Below are positions 13,746 to 27,049 of a stretch of 64,000 bases of DNA, one piece after another (the first letter of the stretch is position 1; each line of letters starts with the position of its first letter). Made by a program: the position numbers and the translations under genes. The notes beneath the pieces are model-generated. The model was given only the letters and a program-made list of their open reading frames with translations, did no database searches and had not been told where the DNA came from. Origin of the DNA: Aquanectria penicillioides (Eukaryota > Ascomycota > Sordariomycetes > Hypocreales > Nectriaceae); contig PYIU01000001.1 in assembly GCA_003415625.1 (NCBI GenBank), positions 1-64,000 on the forward strand, written 5' to 3'.

Positions 13746-16700
13746 TCCCTTCTTAATGCCTTAATGCTTGCCTTTAAGCAAACTAAAAATATAATATAAA
13801 AGGAAAACTTTAAGCTTAATCTATTTAAATATAAAGAAAATCTTAAAAGAAGCATTTAATTAAATGCTTTATATCTATAATCTATTATTTAACTTATTAT
13901 TATCTCTCTCTATAATTCATTTTACTTTTAATATCTAACCTTTCTATTTTAACTTTACTATTACCTTTCTCTATAATACAGTTCCTAATTATAGTATTAA
14001 TTAATATAAGATTAGCAAGTAGGAATTAAAGGTTTAAATGGCTTATAAGTAGCAATTACAATTTTATTCTATTAGTTTACTAAAATTAACCCTTTTAGTA
14101 TATAAAAGATTTAGCTCTTTATTTAAAAAAGTTTAAAAACAGCCTATTAATTAATCTAAAGTAAATTTATTTATTTAATTCTAGTAGTTATCTTTCTTTT
14201 AGTAAGGGCAATATAATTTAAATTATAATTACTTTATTGAATTTAAATAATAGTATTAATAATATTTCTAACTATAGTATTAGTAATTATAGTATAACTC
14301 CCTTTTTTTGCTATATACTTAACTAATTAAAGAATTAATAAAGGCAGTGCAAAATGCTTATAAAAACTCTATTTATTACTTTTAGCAATAGGCAAATCTA
14401 AATTTATTTAATTAAATTGCTATAAGATAGCTAACTTAAATAAAGGTATTTATTAAATTAATTAAATTAATTTAATTATTTGCCTTTTGCCTAAAGAGTT
14501 AATAAATATTTAATTAAATGCATTAAAATAAGCAGGTATATTTTAGTTAATTTAGATTTCTTTTTTAAGTGCACTTAATTAGGCAGTGCTTATATAAATT
14601 AATAAGCTAATAGGCAATTTATATAAGGGCTAGGCAAGTTCAATTATTAGTTTAGGCTTAATAGTAAGTTTAAAGGCAAAAGTCTTAAACTTAAGGCATA
14701 AACTATAAAGGCAAATTGCTTTAATGCTTTAATTTTAGCAGTTTAAGGCTTATTTAGAACCTTCTCCTTTATTATTACTTAAGGTAATAATAACTTTAGT
14801 AGACTTATTAATTTTAGTAGGAAATCTATTTATTATTTAATACCTATAAATTTAATAGTATTTAATTAAATTATTAGCTAAAAAATAATAAGGCAGTTAA
14901 GGGCCTAATAGTAAAAGCAGACTTATTTAATAGCTATTGCCCTAAGGACTAAATAGCTTTAAAATAATCTAATATTTATTTTTAAAAGTTTAATAATTAA
15001 CTCCTTTTTAACTTATTGTATAGTAACCTTTTAAATTAATATAAAGCTATTAAGTATTAAGAGAACTATTTTAAAATCTTAAGATATAAATAGATTTTTA
15101 GGTCCTAATAAGTTCTATAAGCTTATATTAATTAAAGAACTTTCTATTAGCAATACTAAATTTATTAAAAATAATAGTATTAATAAAGTTTTATATTTAA
15201 TTAATATTTAAAGTAATTAATTAAGTACTTTTCCCTTATTTATACTTAATAAAAACCTAATTGTAGTGCATTAATGCTAAAGGGGGATTATTAATAGTAT
15301 TATAATTGCTATTAAAGATTAAGGGCTAGGTTATAAAGCATTTAATAATTAAAGTTCTAGTAAATCTAACTATTCCCTAAATATTAAAGAAGAGAAAAAA
15401 AGCGCCTAAAAAACTATATTCCTAATTTCTAGCTTGCTTAATAATAGGCATAATAAAAATAGAGAAATTATAAAGCAACCTTATTTTAATTATAATCTCC
15501 CTTTATGCTATAATAAGTATAATAGCTTATTTATTTTAAAGAATATTAGCAATATTATAAATAATTAAATGCCTTAGCTATTTATTTTAAATAAAGAAGC
15601 TTTAATAAATAGTATTAATAAAGTAAGTAAAGCTAACTAATAGCCTTTTATTATATATTGCTTATTAAAACTCTATAAGCATAAAACCAATTAAATATTT
15701 AGTTTTTTTAATATTTATCCCTTTTAGTAAAAGCTTATAAAAAAAGCTCTTTTGCTTTTATTTATTTTTCTTAACCTTAATACTTACAATTAAAAGATTA
15801 ATTTAGTAAATTGCAAGGATATTAATAAGTCTATAGGTAAAGATAGTAAGGAGAGCTTAAATACTAAAATTTAAGGCCATTTCTTTTTTCTATAGGTTTT
15901 TAAATAAATCCTATAGATCTTAATAATAGAATGTTTAGGCTTAATAAAAGTTAAAAGGGAAGTCTTTAAAGCAACTAATATTAATAAGCTAAAAATCTAA
16001 ATTGCTTTTATTACCTAAAATAGGCTAAGTTTTTAATTTATTAAACTAATAATCCTAATTTATTTAAGGGTAAAATAGTATAAATTAACTATTAAGCAAT
16101 TAATTAAATGTTTTAATAGTATTTTTTTCACTAAAAAAAAAGAAATCTTTAATTCTACCTTTATTTTAGATAACTCCTTTAGCTATATAAAGGTCTTTAC
16201 TTAATATTAAAAATTGCACCTTTAAAGTAGTTACACTTAAGGTTGCTTTCTTTAGCCCTATTATAGAATAAAGTAAAGGTTAATAAAGAGTTTAAAAGCT
16301 TATAATTAAATGCTTATAATTTAAAAGATAAAGATTATTAGTATTTTTATAGATATTATAAATAAAATTAAAGTAATATAACTTACTATAAAATTATTAA
16401 AAGAAAGGAAAGAGTTATAGGCATAAAGTAAATTAATATAACTTAAGTGCCTTTATTTTTAGTTTAGTATTATTTAAGTAAATTACTATTTTAATATTTA
16501 TATATATATAAATACTAATAAGTTTCTTAAAATAGTATACTTTTTAGTATTTAATAAGAATTTTATTAATATTTGGTTTTTACTTTAAATCTTAAGGGTT
16601 AATTTCCTATTTATTATAAAAGCACTATATTAGCCCTTCTTTTTATTTCTTTCTTTTTAGCTTATTATTCTTTACCTTTTTAATTCTCTTGCATTTTTAG

Positions 16701-19700
16701 TTATTACTGCAATTTTCATTCTTTATCTTATAATAGCTTTATATTGCAATAAGCTTAAGTCTTTTGCCTCTATACCTTACAATTATCTCCCTAATATATA
16801 CAATTTTACTATTAGCTATATTTAGGCTTTTAAATTCTTTTATTAATACTTTATTTATTAGTATACCTATAATAGTTTCTTCTATAAGGCTTTAATTAAT
16901 GCTATTAATACTACTATTAAATAATTAATAAATACCCCTTTTTATATTGCTTTTTAACTATTATTTTTATTTAGTAATTAATTAAATACTTTTAGATTTA
17001 ATAATACTTTAATATTTAAATTTATAGCTTTTATACTCTTAATTAACTTAACTAGCCCTTATATATTAAAATTGCCTTTAAGAAAGATAGTAAATAGATT
17101 AATTGCAAACTTACTTAATAGTTTATTTTATAATTACTATTTTATAATTTAATACTTTATTTTAGTATAGATCTTCTTCTTTAGCGCTAACTTTAGTCTA
17201 TATATATCCCTATAAAATAGGCTTATTTAATAAAGTACTTCTTAACTTAACTGCTAACTTGCCTTAAGTATATTAAGGCATTTATTATTGCCTTTATTAA
17301 ATATATTAACCCTTTTATATATTATAAATGCATTTAATTATATACTTTTATGGTTTTTGCCTATAATAAATATATTTTTATTCCCTTTTATATATATTTT
17401 AGCATTAAGTTATATAGGTAGTTATTATATTAATTATATTTAAAATAGTCAATCTAAATATAAATAAAGCTTTTTTTATAGATATTAATTAAAGGGTCTT
17501 TATAAAGGCCCTTATAACTTTCCTTTAAGTAATATAAATACTATTAGTAAGTCTATTTAGCTATTAACTTTTATAGTAGATTTTCTTAAGCTAATTACTT
17601 GCCTGCAAATTATATATAGTTTTTCTATTAATAGTATAGCTAGTAATTATTAATTAATTAAGTAAGTATAAAAAGTATTTAATTAAAAGCATAAAGTAAG
17701 TTTTAATTAATAAAAATAATAATCTTTAGCTTATCTTTTAGTATAAATTAGCTAAATATAGTTTTTAATTTATTAATAATAGTTCAATAAATAAAAGATA
17801 GTATTATAAAGCAATTAATTAAATATTTCTATACCCTTTAAAGCTATTACTATTATTATATTATTTTAATAACTTTAAAACTTAATTTCTATTAAATATA
17901 TTTAGATTTTTAAATTTTTTATAAATATTAATACTTTATTTCCTATTATTTTCTATACATTTTTACCTATTTTTAAATAATTTTAACCTTTTTGCTATAG
18001 TTTTTAGGCATTTTTATTTTATTTTTATTAATTTTTAGTGTAATTTTTAAAGTTTTTAAATAGATTTTAAGGGATTTTTAGGGATTTTTAGCATTTTCTT
18101 AGGGTTTTTAGCCGATTTTTAGTTATTTTTATTTAGTTTTATTTAGTTTTGCTATTTTTTTGCTTGCCTTTAATTGCTCTTTATTTTGCTTTTTTACTTT
18201 ATTTTAGGCAGCTTGTCTTTTTTTAGTATAGTATTAGTTTTAATATCTTTACTTCCCCCTTTTTAACCTTTAGCACCCCTTCTTTAATAGCAATTTAACT
18301 ATTCTTAGCTTAATGCTATTACTAACTATTTAATTAATTGCTTACTATATTTTAGTATTGTATTTATTAATTGCTATTTATTTCTAGAATTTAAACTTTA
18401 ATAATCTCTTTAAGCTTAATATAGGTATATATTATAGTATTATTATTTAAGCTTTTTATAGTATTTAAATTAAGTTTATTTTATTTTTGCTATTCTATAG
18501 ATTTAATTTATATTTAATTAAATGCTTTCCCTTCTCTTTTTACCTTTAATAGTACTTTTTAACTTATACTAAAAGTCTCTTTATTATCCTTACTTACCTA
18601 CTATCTATTCTTATTCTCTATAAACTTTTTTAATTAATTACTATAGATTATATTAAAAAGCTTAACTTTATTTATAGTATTAAGAATATAACTCTTTATT
18701 TTATTAAATGCATTAGCAATTCTATAAGGGCTTAATTAATATAGCTTTATCTTTATAATATAAAATATATTCTTTTAATTTTATATATTATACTAAAGAA
18801 CTAAATCTCTAATAGTAAAAGGCTCTTTATGCAGCCTATATTAATTCTTTTTGGTCTCTTTATTAGCAATTAACCTTTAGAATGCAATTACTTATTACTT
18901 AACTTTTTTTACATCTTTTTGCTTTTACTTTAAGATTTTAATTCTTTACTTAAATAGGTTTTTAGTAGAAATTATATTATTCTATTTAATTAAATACTAT
19001 ATAAATACTTTTACTTCTAAAGGAAGGACTAGCTTCTATCTATAAAGCAAATAAAAAGGTAATCTCTTATATAAGGCACAAATAGCTACTCTTTTAGCCA
19101 ATAAAGCTATTAGTAAAATATCTATTTATTTTCCTTTTTCTTTACCCTTTTTCTTTAAGAAACTTATTATAATAGCATAACTACCTTTAATAAGTCCATT
19201 TACTTTAGGGTTATAAATAAAAGTATTAATAACTTCTATATTAAGGCTATTAAGATCTTTAGGAATCCCTTTTATAATCTCTTTTCTATTATTAATAACT
19301 ACTTTTTTTAGCATCCTATATTAATAGTATAGTTTTCTAAGGAATTTTACAATATAGTAACTATTTAATTTTAGGATTAGCTTAGCCTTTATTTATTTAT
19401 AAAGGTTGCATTTAGCTTTTAATATAAATTTAAATCCTTTATTAAAAGGTATATACTATCTATTAAAATAAATCTTTATTATTAAGTAAATAGGCTTAAT
19501 AAATATAAAGGCTTCTATTAGTTTTTAGGGAATATATATTTAATATATTAAGCACTGCCTAATAGCTTCTATAATACTCCTTTTTATATCTTATTAATAG
19601 TACCTTTTAAAGAGAAGTGTATAAATAGTATTATAACTATAATGCCCTCTATTAATATAGTATAATTTAATTAAATCCTTTTAAATATCTTCCTTCTTTA

Positions 19701-22700
19701 TAATTAATCTTAAGTTACCTTTCTATTCTTTAGCTTTAATCTATAAGTAGCTATCTTTTATAAAATGTTTTTTAGCCTTTAGCTATAAGCATTAGTAATT
19801 TTATAGGGTAATACCTATTAGCCTTTTTAATAAAAGTAAGTATTCCCTTAATTGCAATAAAGGTTTACTATAATTCTTTTTTAACTTTATTAATTTATTT
19901 TTAATCTTAATAATATTAAGATAAGCATTAATAAACTCTTTAATATTACTTTTAGCCTTTTAATCTATTTAATTAAATGCTTTTAGACCTTTTCTAAATA
20001 GTCTATTAGCTATATTATTTTTATTTTTAGAAATATATTAAATAATAAAGTTAAATAATAGAATATAATTAATTTATTAAATAACTATTACATTAAGGAT
20101 ATTGCTAGCCCTACTATTAAGCTAATAGACTAAAACTTAAGAATCTATCTTTAAGATAAAAAGCAATCTATATATATAGCTATAAAGGCATTTAATTTTA
20201 TGCAATATACCTTTATATTTAAGTTTAATAGTATTATACCTTTATTCTATAGGAGTCTAAAAACTAAATTTATACTTTATTAAATGCCTTTTTCCCTTTA
20301 TTATTTATATTAATACTATACCTTAGCCTTTTTTACTAGCATTAATTATAAGGATAACCTTTTTAAATCCTTTAGAAAGGTTTAATATTGCTAGAATAGA
20401 AGTAAAGATTATCTTTTCTTTAAGAACTGCTATAATATTAGCTTATTCCTTACTTTATATCTATATAGTATTCTTCTTTAATAATTAAATAAAAGGTCTA
20501 GTAATTTAAGTATATCTTTTAATTTAAATTTAATAGTAGCCTATAATTCCTAAAAATGCTTTAATTTACTTTAGGTTATAGTATCTTTCTTACTTATTAA
20601 TCTTAATTACTTTTTCCTTTATTAGCTGCCTTTTAGCTATACTGTATAAATATTTAATAATAACTATAATATATTAGTAGAACTTTAACTTCCCTATAGA
20701 AATTATATACCTAAATAGCTTAATATTTAAAAGAGTTTTATTTAAATTAATTAAATGCTTTAAGATAAATTTCTATATATTAAAAAGCACTTCCTTTTTA
20801 TTATATTTAATCTTTAGTCTTTTAATAGCAATATTATTTAAAAAGGCTTAATAGACTTTTAGTAATAAATTAAAGAAAATTTTAATTATAATCTTTAAGA
20901 ATTATACTATTAAATTAATTCCTCCTTATAGTAAGGTATATATTTTAAGAAGCCCTAATAGTATATTAAAAGTTATTAAATTCTAACTTTTCTTTATTAA
21001 GGAAATCTAATTATATTCTAAAAAGAAATCTAAAAGAGTTAGAATTTTATATATCTTAAATTTAGCTAAAAATTTATTAGCTCCTAAAGGAATTAATCCA
21101 TTCTATATTATATATATATTATATCTTTTAGCTAAATTAATTAAGTAAAGTCTACTATCCTTTTTTACTATTAATATATATAGGTTTTAATAGGCAATAT
21201 AAAACTCTTAAAGAATTTCTCTTTTTATTTAAGTTTTTAATAATTTAATAACCTTCTTTTTTAATCCTTTAGGGATTAAAATATTTCCTATTTATTAGGC
21301 TTTATATTTAATTATCTTAATAATCTATAGAGAGGCCACTTTAAGGTTTAGTCTTCTATACTCCTTAAAATCCTAAGCAAGTACTGCTTTTTTATTATAG
21401 AAAATTTCCAAAAGAATACTTCTTTCTTTATTAATAAAAATCCCTTCTATTTAATTAATTACTTTTTAAAGTCTTTTTCTATATAGCCTTAATCCTTTAG
21501 CTATTTTAGAGAACTTAAGTATTAGGAGCTTTAAGTACTTAAACTTCTCTTTAAGGTCTCCCTTTACTTTCTTCCACTTTTTCTCCTTTTAATATAGATC
21601 CCCTTTAGGGATAGATCTATTTAATAGAATATTATCTTTAGGATATATTTTATTAGCTTTTTATTTATATATTATATTAATAAGTGCTACTTTCTCTCTT
21701 TAATATATAGCTAACTATAGCTTTTTCTTTACCTTTATTACCTTTATATAGTTAACCTTTAATTAATTTTTAACTATTAATTAAATTACTACTTTTATTA
21801 ATACTTTATTTAACTATTTAATTAATTGCTTATTATTATTTTCTTTTAGACCCTATAATCCTATTGGTTTAAAAGAACTTTAGGAATTTATCTTTAGTTG
21901 CCTTAAGTAATCTCTATATTCCTTAAGGCATTCTATTTAATATTTCTAGCAATAGGTATAATAATTTTAATTAAGCTAAATTAATATTAAAGGAGTATTT
22001 CTTCTTTTAGAGATATATAATTAAATATAACTTTAGTAGCCTTAATAAAAGGCATTTCTAAAATAAAAGAAATAAAAATATATTCTTTTAAAGCAATATA
22101 GAATCTCTATACTATTTAAATATTTTTAAGAAATAGCTTAATATTTACTTCTCTATACATTTAAATTTAATTATTAAAATAAAATATAATAAAAGCTTCT
22201 ATAGGCTTTACTTTTAGCTTGCATTTTTATACTATTTTATTAAAGATAATATTTCCTTTTAACCTAAAATCCACTAAAGCTTTTTAAATTATTCTATTAG
22301 GGTTACTTAACTTTACTTAAATTTTTAATAGTTTTTAGCATTAAGCTAAAGTTCTTTAATACTATTAGTCTAAAATATTTATATAGACTATTAAATGCAT
22401 TTAATTAAATATAACTTTTCCCCCTTTAGTTATTATATAGCTAATATTAACTTTATTAATACTTCTTTAATCTTTAATAAGATATTCTTTAGGTAATAGT
22501 ATATAATAAGGTTTAGATTTCTCTTTAATTAATATACTATTAATACTATATTGCTTAATAATATAGTTAAAGTACTCCTTTAAAAATATTGCTTTTAGAT
22601 TATTAATTATAACTAAATTAATAGCTTATTAAATCTATTTCTTTTTAAATAAAGGTTTAGGTTTTACCTATTTAACTTCTTTTATTCCCTTTATATAATT

Positions 22701-25390
22701 AAAAACTATCTTTAAAATATTATTACCTAAAAAAGGGTTAAAGGTAATTAAATCCTTAATAGTTATTTAGACTTTTAATCTTACTACCTTTTTATAAACT
22801 TATTTTCTTATTTAAATAACCTTAAGCATTTAATTAAAAGCATTTTAATCCTTTTCTTTAAGGATAATATTAATAATCTCTCTATCTTTAATAAATTCCC
22901 TATTTATAACCTAAATAAAAAATTAAATTTTCTTTTCCTTTTCTTAATTAGTTAATTTTTCTTTTAATTTTACTTTTATGCATTTTGCAGTATTAATTTC
23001 TAATATAATATTAGCAATAAAAGGGTTATTAATTAATTTTATAGCTTAATTATTAATAAGGATGCAATTAACTTTAGATTTTTAGGTCTCTTTAAGGGAA
23101 TTCCTACTAAGCACTAAAGAGCTATACTTTAGTTAATTAATATACTTAAGGAAGTCTTTAATTAAATGCTTCTTTTTTTTAGCAATCTATTATTTTTATG
23201 CATTTAGCTTATTTACTATTATAATCTTAGCTTAGCTATAAATCTTAAAGGTAGGGAATTCTAAAATCTATAAAACAACCATTTTTCTTACTCCTCCTTT
23301 AATAGTAAGCTTATATACTAGTTTTAAGGGTAGTAAGAGTTCCTATTGCCCTATTTAAATAAAGCTAGTATTGCTATTATAATCTATAAATCTCCTTCTT
23401 CTATCTTCTATAAGAAGTAAGCAATAGTTTGGAAAATGCCTTACTTTTATATAATAGAAGCACTTTAGATCCCTATTATAACTTATATTAATATAAAAGT
23501 TATAATAGGGATATATATAATTAAATTCTTTTATTTAATTAAGGTTATTTTTAATTAATAATAATAATTCTATTTTTAGTTAATTAATCTTTTAGTATAT
23601 AATTCTCTTTAATTTCTATAATTTATTTATAATATTTTAGGCTATATTAATTTATAGCTTCTTTATTTCTTTAATAAAAAGACTTAACTTCCCTTTTAAG
23701 CTTTAAATAGAATTAAGGAAATTAAGCTTTTAATACTAAAGCTAATTTTAATAAGCAAAAGGTTTTTTAGTTTTCCTAAAATGTCTAAAGTTATTATCCT
23801 TCCTTTTTATTTAAAAGATTTAAATTCCTTTCTTAATATTAAGGAAGTTCTTAATTAGCCCAATCATTTCCTTATACCTTATTATTCTTAAGGTATTTAG
23901 GTATTTCCCTTTCTATTAATAGATATTAATAATAATATTTTTTAATATAGTATTATAGATAGCCTAAGCCTATACTATAAAAGCCTTTTAGCCAATAGAA
24001 TCTACTCTTCTATTAAGTTAGGCATACTTTATAAACTACTAAAGGATAACTTTATACTTTATAGACTGAATTAAAGTTATATTTATTTACTAAAGCTTAT
24101 TTTTAAGTGGATTTAATTGATTTAAATCCTAATACTTAAAGGTTTCTAAAAGGTTCTACTTTATAGCAGCTTAATTATTGCCTTTTAGTAAGTTTATAAT
24201 ATTTTAAGATACTTTAAAGGTTATATAGTATATAAAAGCTTTACCCTTTATACTATTTATAACTCTTTAGCTAATTATAAATCTATTATATAATTTAAAG
24301 AAATATATAATATTCCTTCTATTAAAAATTATATTAAGCAATTAAATAAAAGTAATAGTTACTTTTATTATTTTAGCTAATATATTTAGTTTATTTTCTT
24401 TAGAAATATTAATATTAATAGTATTAATTAACTTAAAAAGAATAGTTAAAGATTATTAACTATATTAACCCTCTTTACTTTTAATAGGGCTTAAGGGGTT
24501 TAACTATATTCAATTAAATATTCCCTTTATTTTTTTATTTAAAAGCACTAATAAATTATAGTTATTAGAATTCCTATAATAAGTATTTTAATATATATAT
24601 ATAAAGAAGTATAAGCTAATTGCTTAATTCCTAAAGTTATAAATTGCAATAAAACAATATATATATATAATAAAAGAATAAAATAATAAAATAAATTAAA
24701 ATATATACTAAAATAATTAAAAAAAGTAAAGAAAAGAAATAATAATATTATATTTAATAAGGCTTTATTTTAATAAATTTAAACTAGCTTTTTAAAGTTA
24801 GTAATAATAGATAAAGTAGCCAATTAAAATAGTAATAAGTATATATATATGCCCTTTAGCTAAAGTCTAAAGACTAGCAAAAATAATAAAAATTTCCTAT
24901 CCCCTATAATTAATTAAAGGTTAAGTAATCTTCTTCTTTTTCTTCCTTTTCCTTTCTTAATCTATAAACTAAGCTTTTAGCAATCTTAAGTATACTCCAA
25001 TATTTAAAAGTATTTAATTAAATGCTTATATATTATTTACACTATTATTTTGCTTTATATGCCTTTATACTAATATATTAGCATTATACTAAATTATTAA
25101 ATTTTTCTATATATTTGCCTTAACTATAATAGTAGGTTTTCTTTTTTTAGAATGCAAACTTATATTAGTATTTTTACTTACCTTTAGTATTATTTTTAAT
25201 TTTAATACTTTCTATTTTTATAAAAGTAATAGATTTTTTAATATTTAGGAATTTTTAGATCTTTATAATTAATTATTCACTACTTCTTTAGGTTCTTAAT
25301 AATAGCTTAAAAGTATTATTAAAGAGTTTAATTAAATACTTTAGTATCTTTTTAAATAACTTAAAGGCTTCTCTTTACTATAACCTTTAA
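13746..25390 (-). mobile_element. RIP-inactivated Ty3/Gypsy retrotransposon, internal region
   Basis: Minus-strand relics appear in the order gag, reverse transcriptase, integrase. A gag-type zinc knuckle lies at 23462-23421: Cys, Tyr for the second Cys, His and Cys in CX2YX4HX4C spacing. The start of reverse transcriptase (about 21420-21150) reads AVLA.DFKEYRRL and later ILIPKGLKKKVIKLLK, then a relic of the YRNPW motif. The integrase end (19314-19000) has YNPKVNGLI, ALLAKRVAICALYKRLPFYLLY, the GPY/F-type module. Length with LTRs is about 12.4 kb, long for a Gypsy element. The 5 kb between integrase and the 3' LTR (13.75-19.0 kb) is unexplained and may hold an extra ORF or a nested insertion. 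Confidence 0.8.
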
Positions 25391-25774
25391 ATATATTAGT
25401 AGATAGAGATACTAGCTAAAATATATACTCTATTCAAAAAGGTATAGGGTAAGTAGGTTCAATTAAAGACCGAATAGCCTTCTTAAGCAGCTGCAAATAA
25501 CTTAAAAGAGTGTTAAAGCATTTAATCGAATGCTTTAAAGTATCCCTTAAAGAAAAGAAAGAAAGAAAATAAAGCAAAAAGTTATAAATAAAGTAATGTT
25601 ATAAGGGGCTACATCGGGACTTTAATAGAGTCTAAATGCAAGGAATTTAGAATTTTAAAAATAAAAATTAATTGGAGAAAACTGCCTGTTCATTTCCTAT
25701 ATCTTTAAGGTCCCTTTTATCTTTTTGACCAATTTAATAATAGATTGATCTATATTACCTTAGACCCTAACTTA
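25391..25774 (-). repeat. Gypsy LTR, right copy (5' LTR of the element)
   Basis: This is the partner of 13362-13745, of identical length (384 bp). It is less eroded: it keeps CATCGGGACT where the left copy has ACTAAAACT, and GCATTTAATCGAATGC where the left has TATTTAATTAAATGC. The differences are all transitions, so divergence reflects uneven RIP rather than age. The strand follows from the integrase orientation and the polypurine tract at the left copy. Confidence 0.85.
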
Positions 25775-26380
25775 GTAGTTTTAAATTAAAAAGAGTCCTT
25801 AAGGATTTTAAGCTTTTTAATTTATTTTATAGTAATTTTTACTTTATAGCTTTATTTAAAGGTTTTTTAATTATTTAGGTTATTAAAGATATAGGTCTTA
25901 AAGGTTATTTTATATATTTAGTTTAGAATTAAAATATAAGGTTTATTTCTTGCTTTTAAAGCTCAATTAAATAATTATAGCTATACTAATAAATACAGCT
26001 CTAAAACTCTTAATTATTAAACCGAACTAGTTGTATAATTATATGTATTCTTATTTTTCTTCTTATCCCTTCCAGCCTTGCTTTATCGCTTAGGCTCTAA
26101 AAGAGGGGTTGGGTTGCGCTAGACCTAATAAAGCTATATTGTATTTATATGACCTTCATCCAATCATTTCGAGCTTCGTTTCTATGATCTGAAGTGCGTC
26201 CTGGTGTTTCCCTGTGTATAGGATACCTTGGGTTTAACAGGTTCAATACACACAGACCCAATACAGGCCCAAGCTATAATACTAATAATATTAATCACAA
26301 ATAATTTTTAGACCCAGCTTGATTATTTATTCCTTTCATAATAGCGTGTTCAATAAACTACCAACCTAATATCTTTTAGA
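25775..26380. other. Boundary of the AT-rich block; MPC1 upstream region
   Basis: AT-rich sequence continues to about 26060, then composition switches within roughly 100 bases to ordinary gene-like DNA (GC-containing words such as TTGCGCTAGACC and TTTCGAGCTTCGTT). A TATA-like GTATTTATATGACC lies near 26140, about 240 bases before the next ATG. No gene is seen. Confidence 0.6.
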
Positions 26381-27049
26381 ATGGCCGCGCTTATTAAGGC
26401 ACTCAACACTAAAATCCGGTCAAACCCGGTCACAGACTACTTCTGCTCGACTCGTACGTATAATCTTTTCTACTGACTTCTACTTTTCTTTAGGTACAGC
26501 AGATGCCATTGGAAGATGGATGGATAACCATTGTTATAACACGAGCAGCCTATTCTTTAATCAATCTCCTGAATGCGAAAAAAATTGCGACGATTACGAA
26601 CTCGATTGAAATGAAGCCTGTATGGATGAAGGGCCTATAAGTCTGGACTGCTGCGCTCGGCGTCAGAATTAAGGAGAAAAGGAAAAGAAATGCTGACATT
26701 CGGTTTCTTCAGATTTTTGGGGTCCTGCATTAAACTTTGGCATCCCTATTGCCGCCGTTCTGGACACCCAAAAGAGCCCTGAATTGTAACGCGGCCCCTA
26801 TAACTCCATTAAAACTCTTCTGCTGACTTATTGCACTGTAGTATTTCTGGAAATATGACTGGGGTGCTTTGCATCTATTCTGCGACATTTATGCGCTTCG
26901 GTCTGGCTGTATCACCTCGAAACTACCTTTTGTTTGCATGTCACTTCATCAATGAGGGTGCGCAGCTCATCCAAGGGTACCGATATTTCAACTACCACTA
27001 TAGGAACGGAGGGGAGAAGGGAAACGAGGTTCTTGAGCCGACCAAGTAG
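26381..27049 (+). CDS. Mitochondrial pyruvate carrier, MPC1-type subunit
   Basis: Exons 26381-26453, 26713-26785 and 26842-27049 join in phase to a 117-residue protein, the usual size of MPC1. Family motifs are clear: [20 protein letters not shown] at the N-terminus, [17 protein letters not shown] (residues 26-42), [18 protein letters not shown], then [23 protein letters not shown]1 pairs with MPC2/3 in the inner mitochondrial membrane to import pyruvate. Intron 2 (56 nt) has GTAACG, a CTGAC branch site and TAG. Intron 1 is 259 nt and contains a complete smaller intron-like unit at its 5' end (see findings). The gene sits only 0.3 kb from the AT-rich block, so it may be a dispersed extra copy; the main copy is probably elsewhere. 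No stop or frameshift disrupts it. Confidence 0.85.

Noticed and set aside
13362..25774. The two 384-bp copies as dispersed satellites or a segmental duplication
   Set aside because: The polypurine tract inside the left copy plus gag, RT and integrase relics in order between them fit LTRs.
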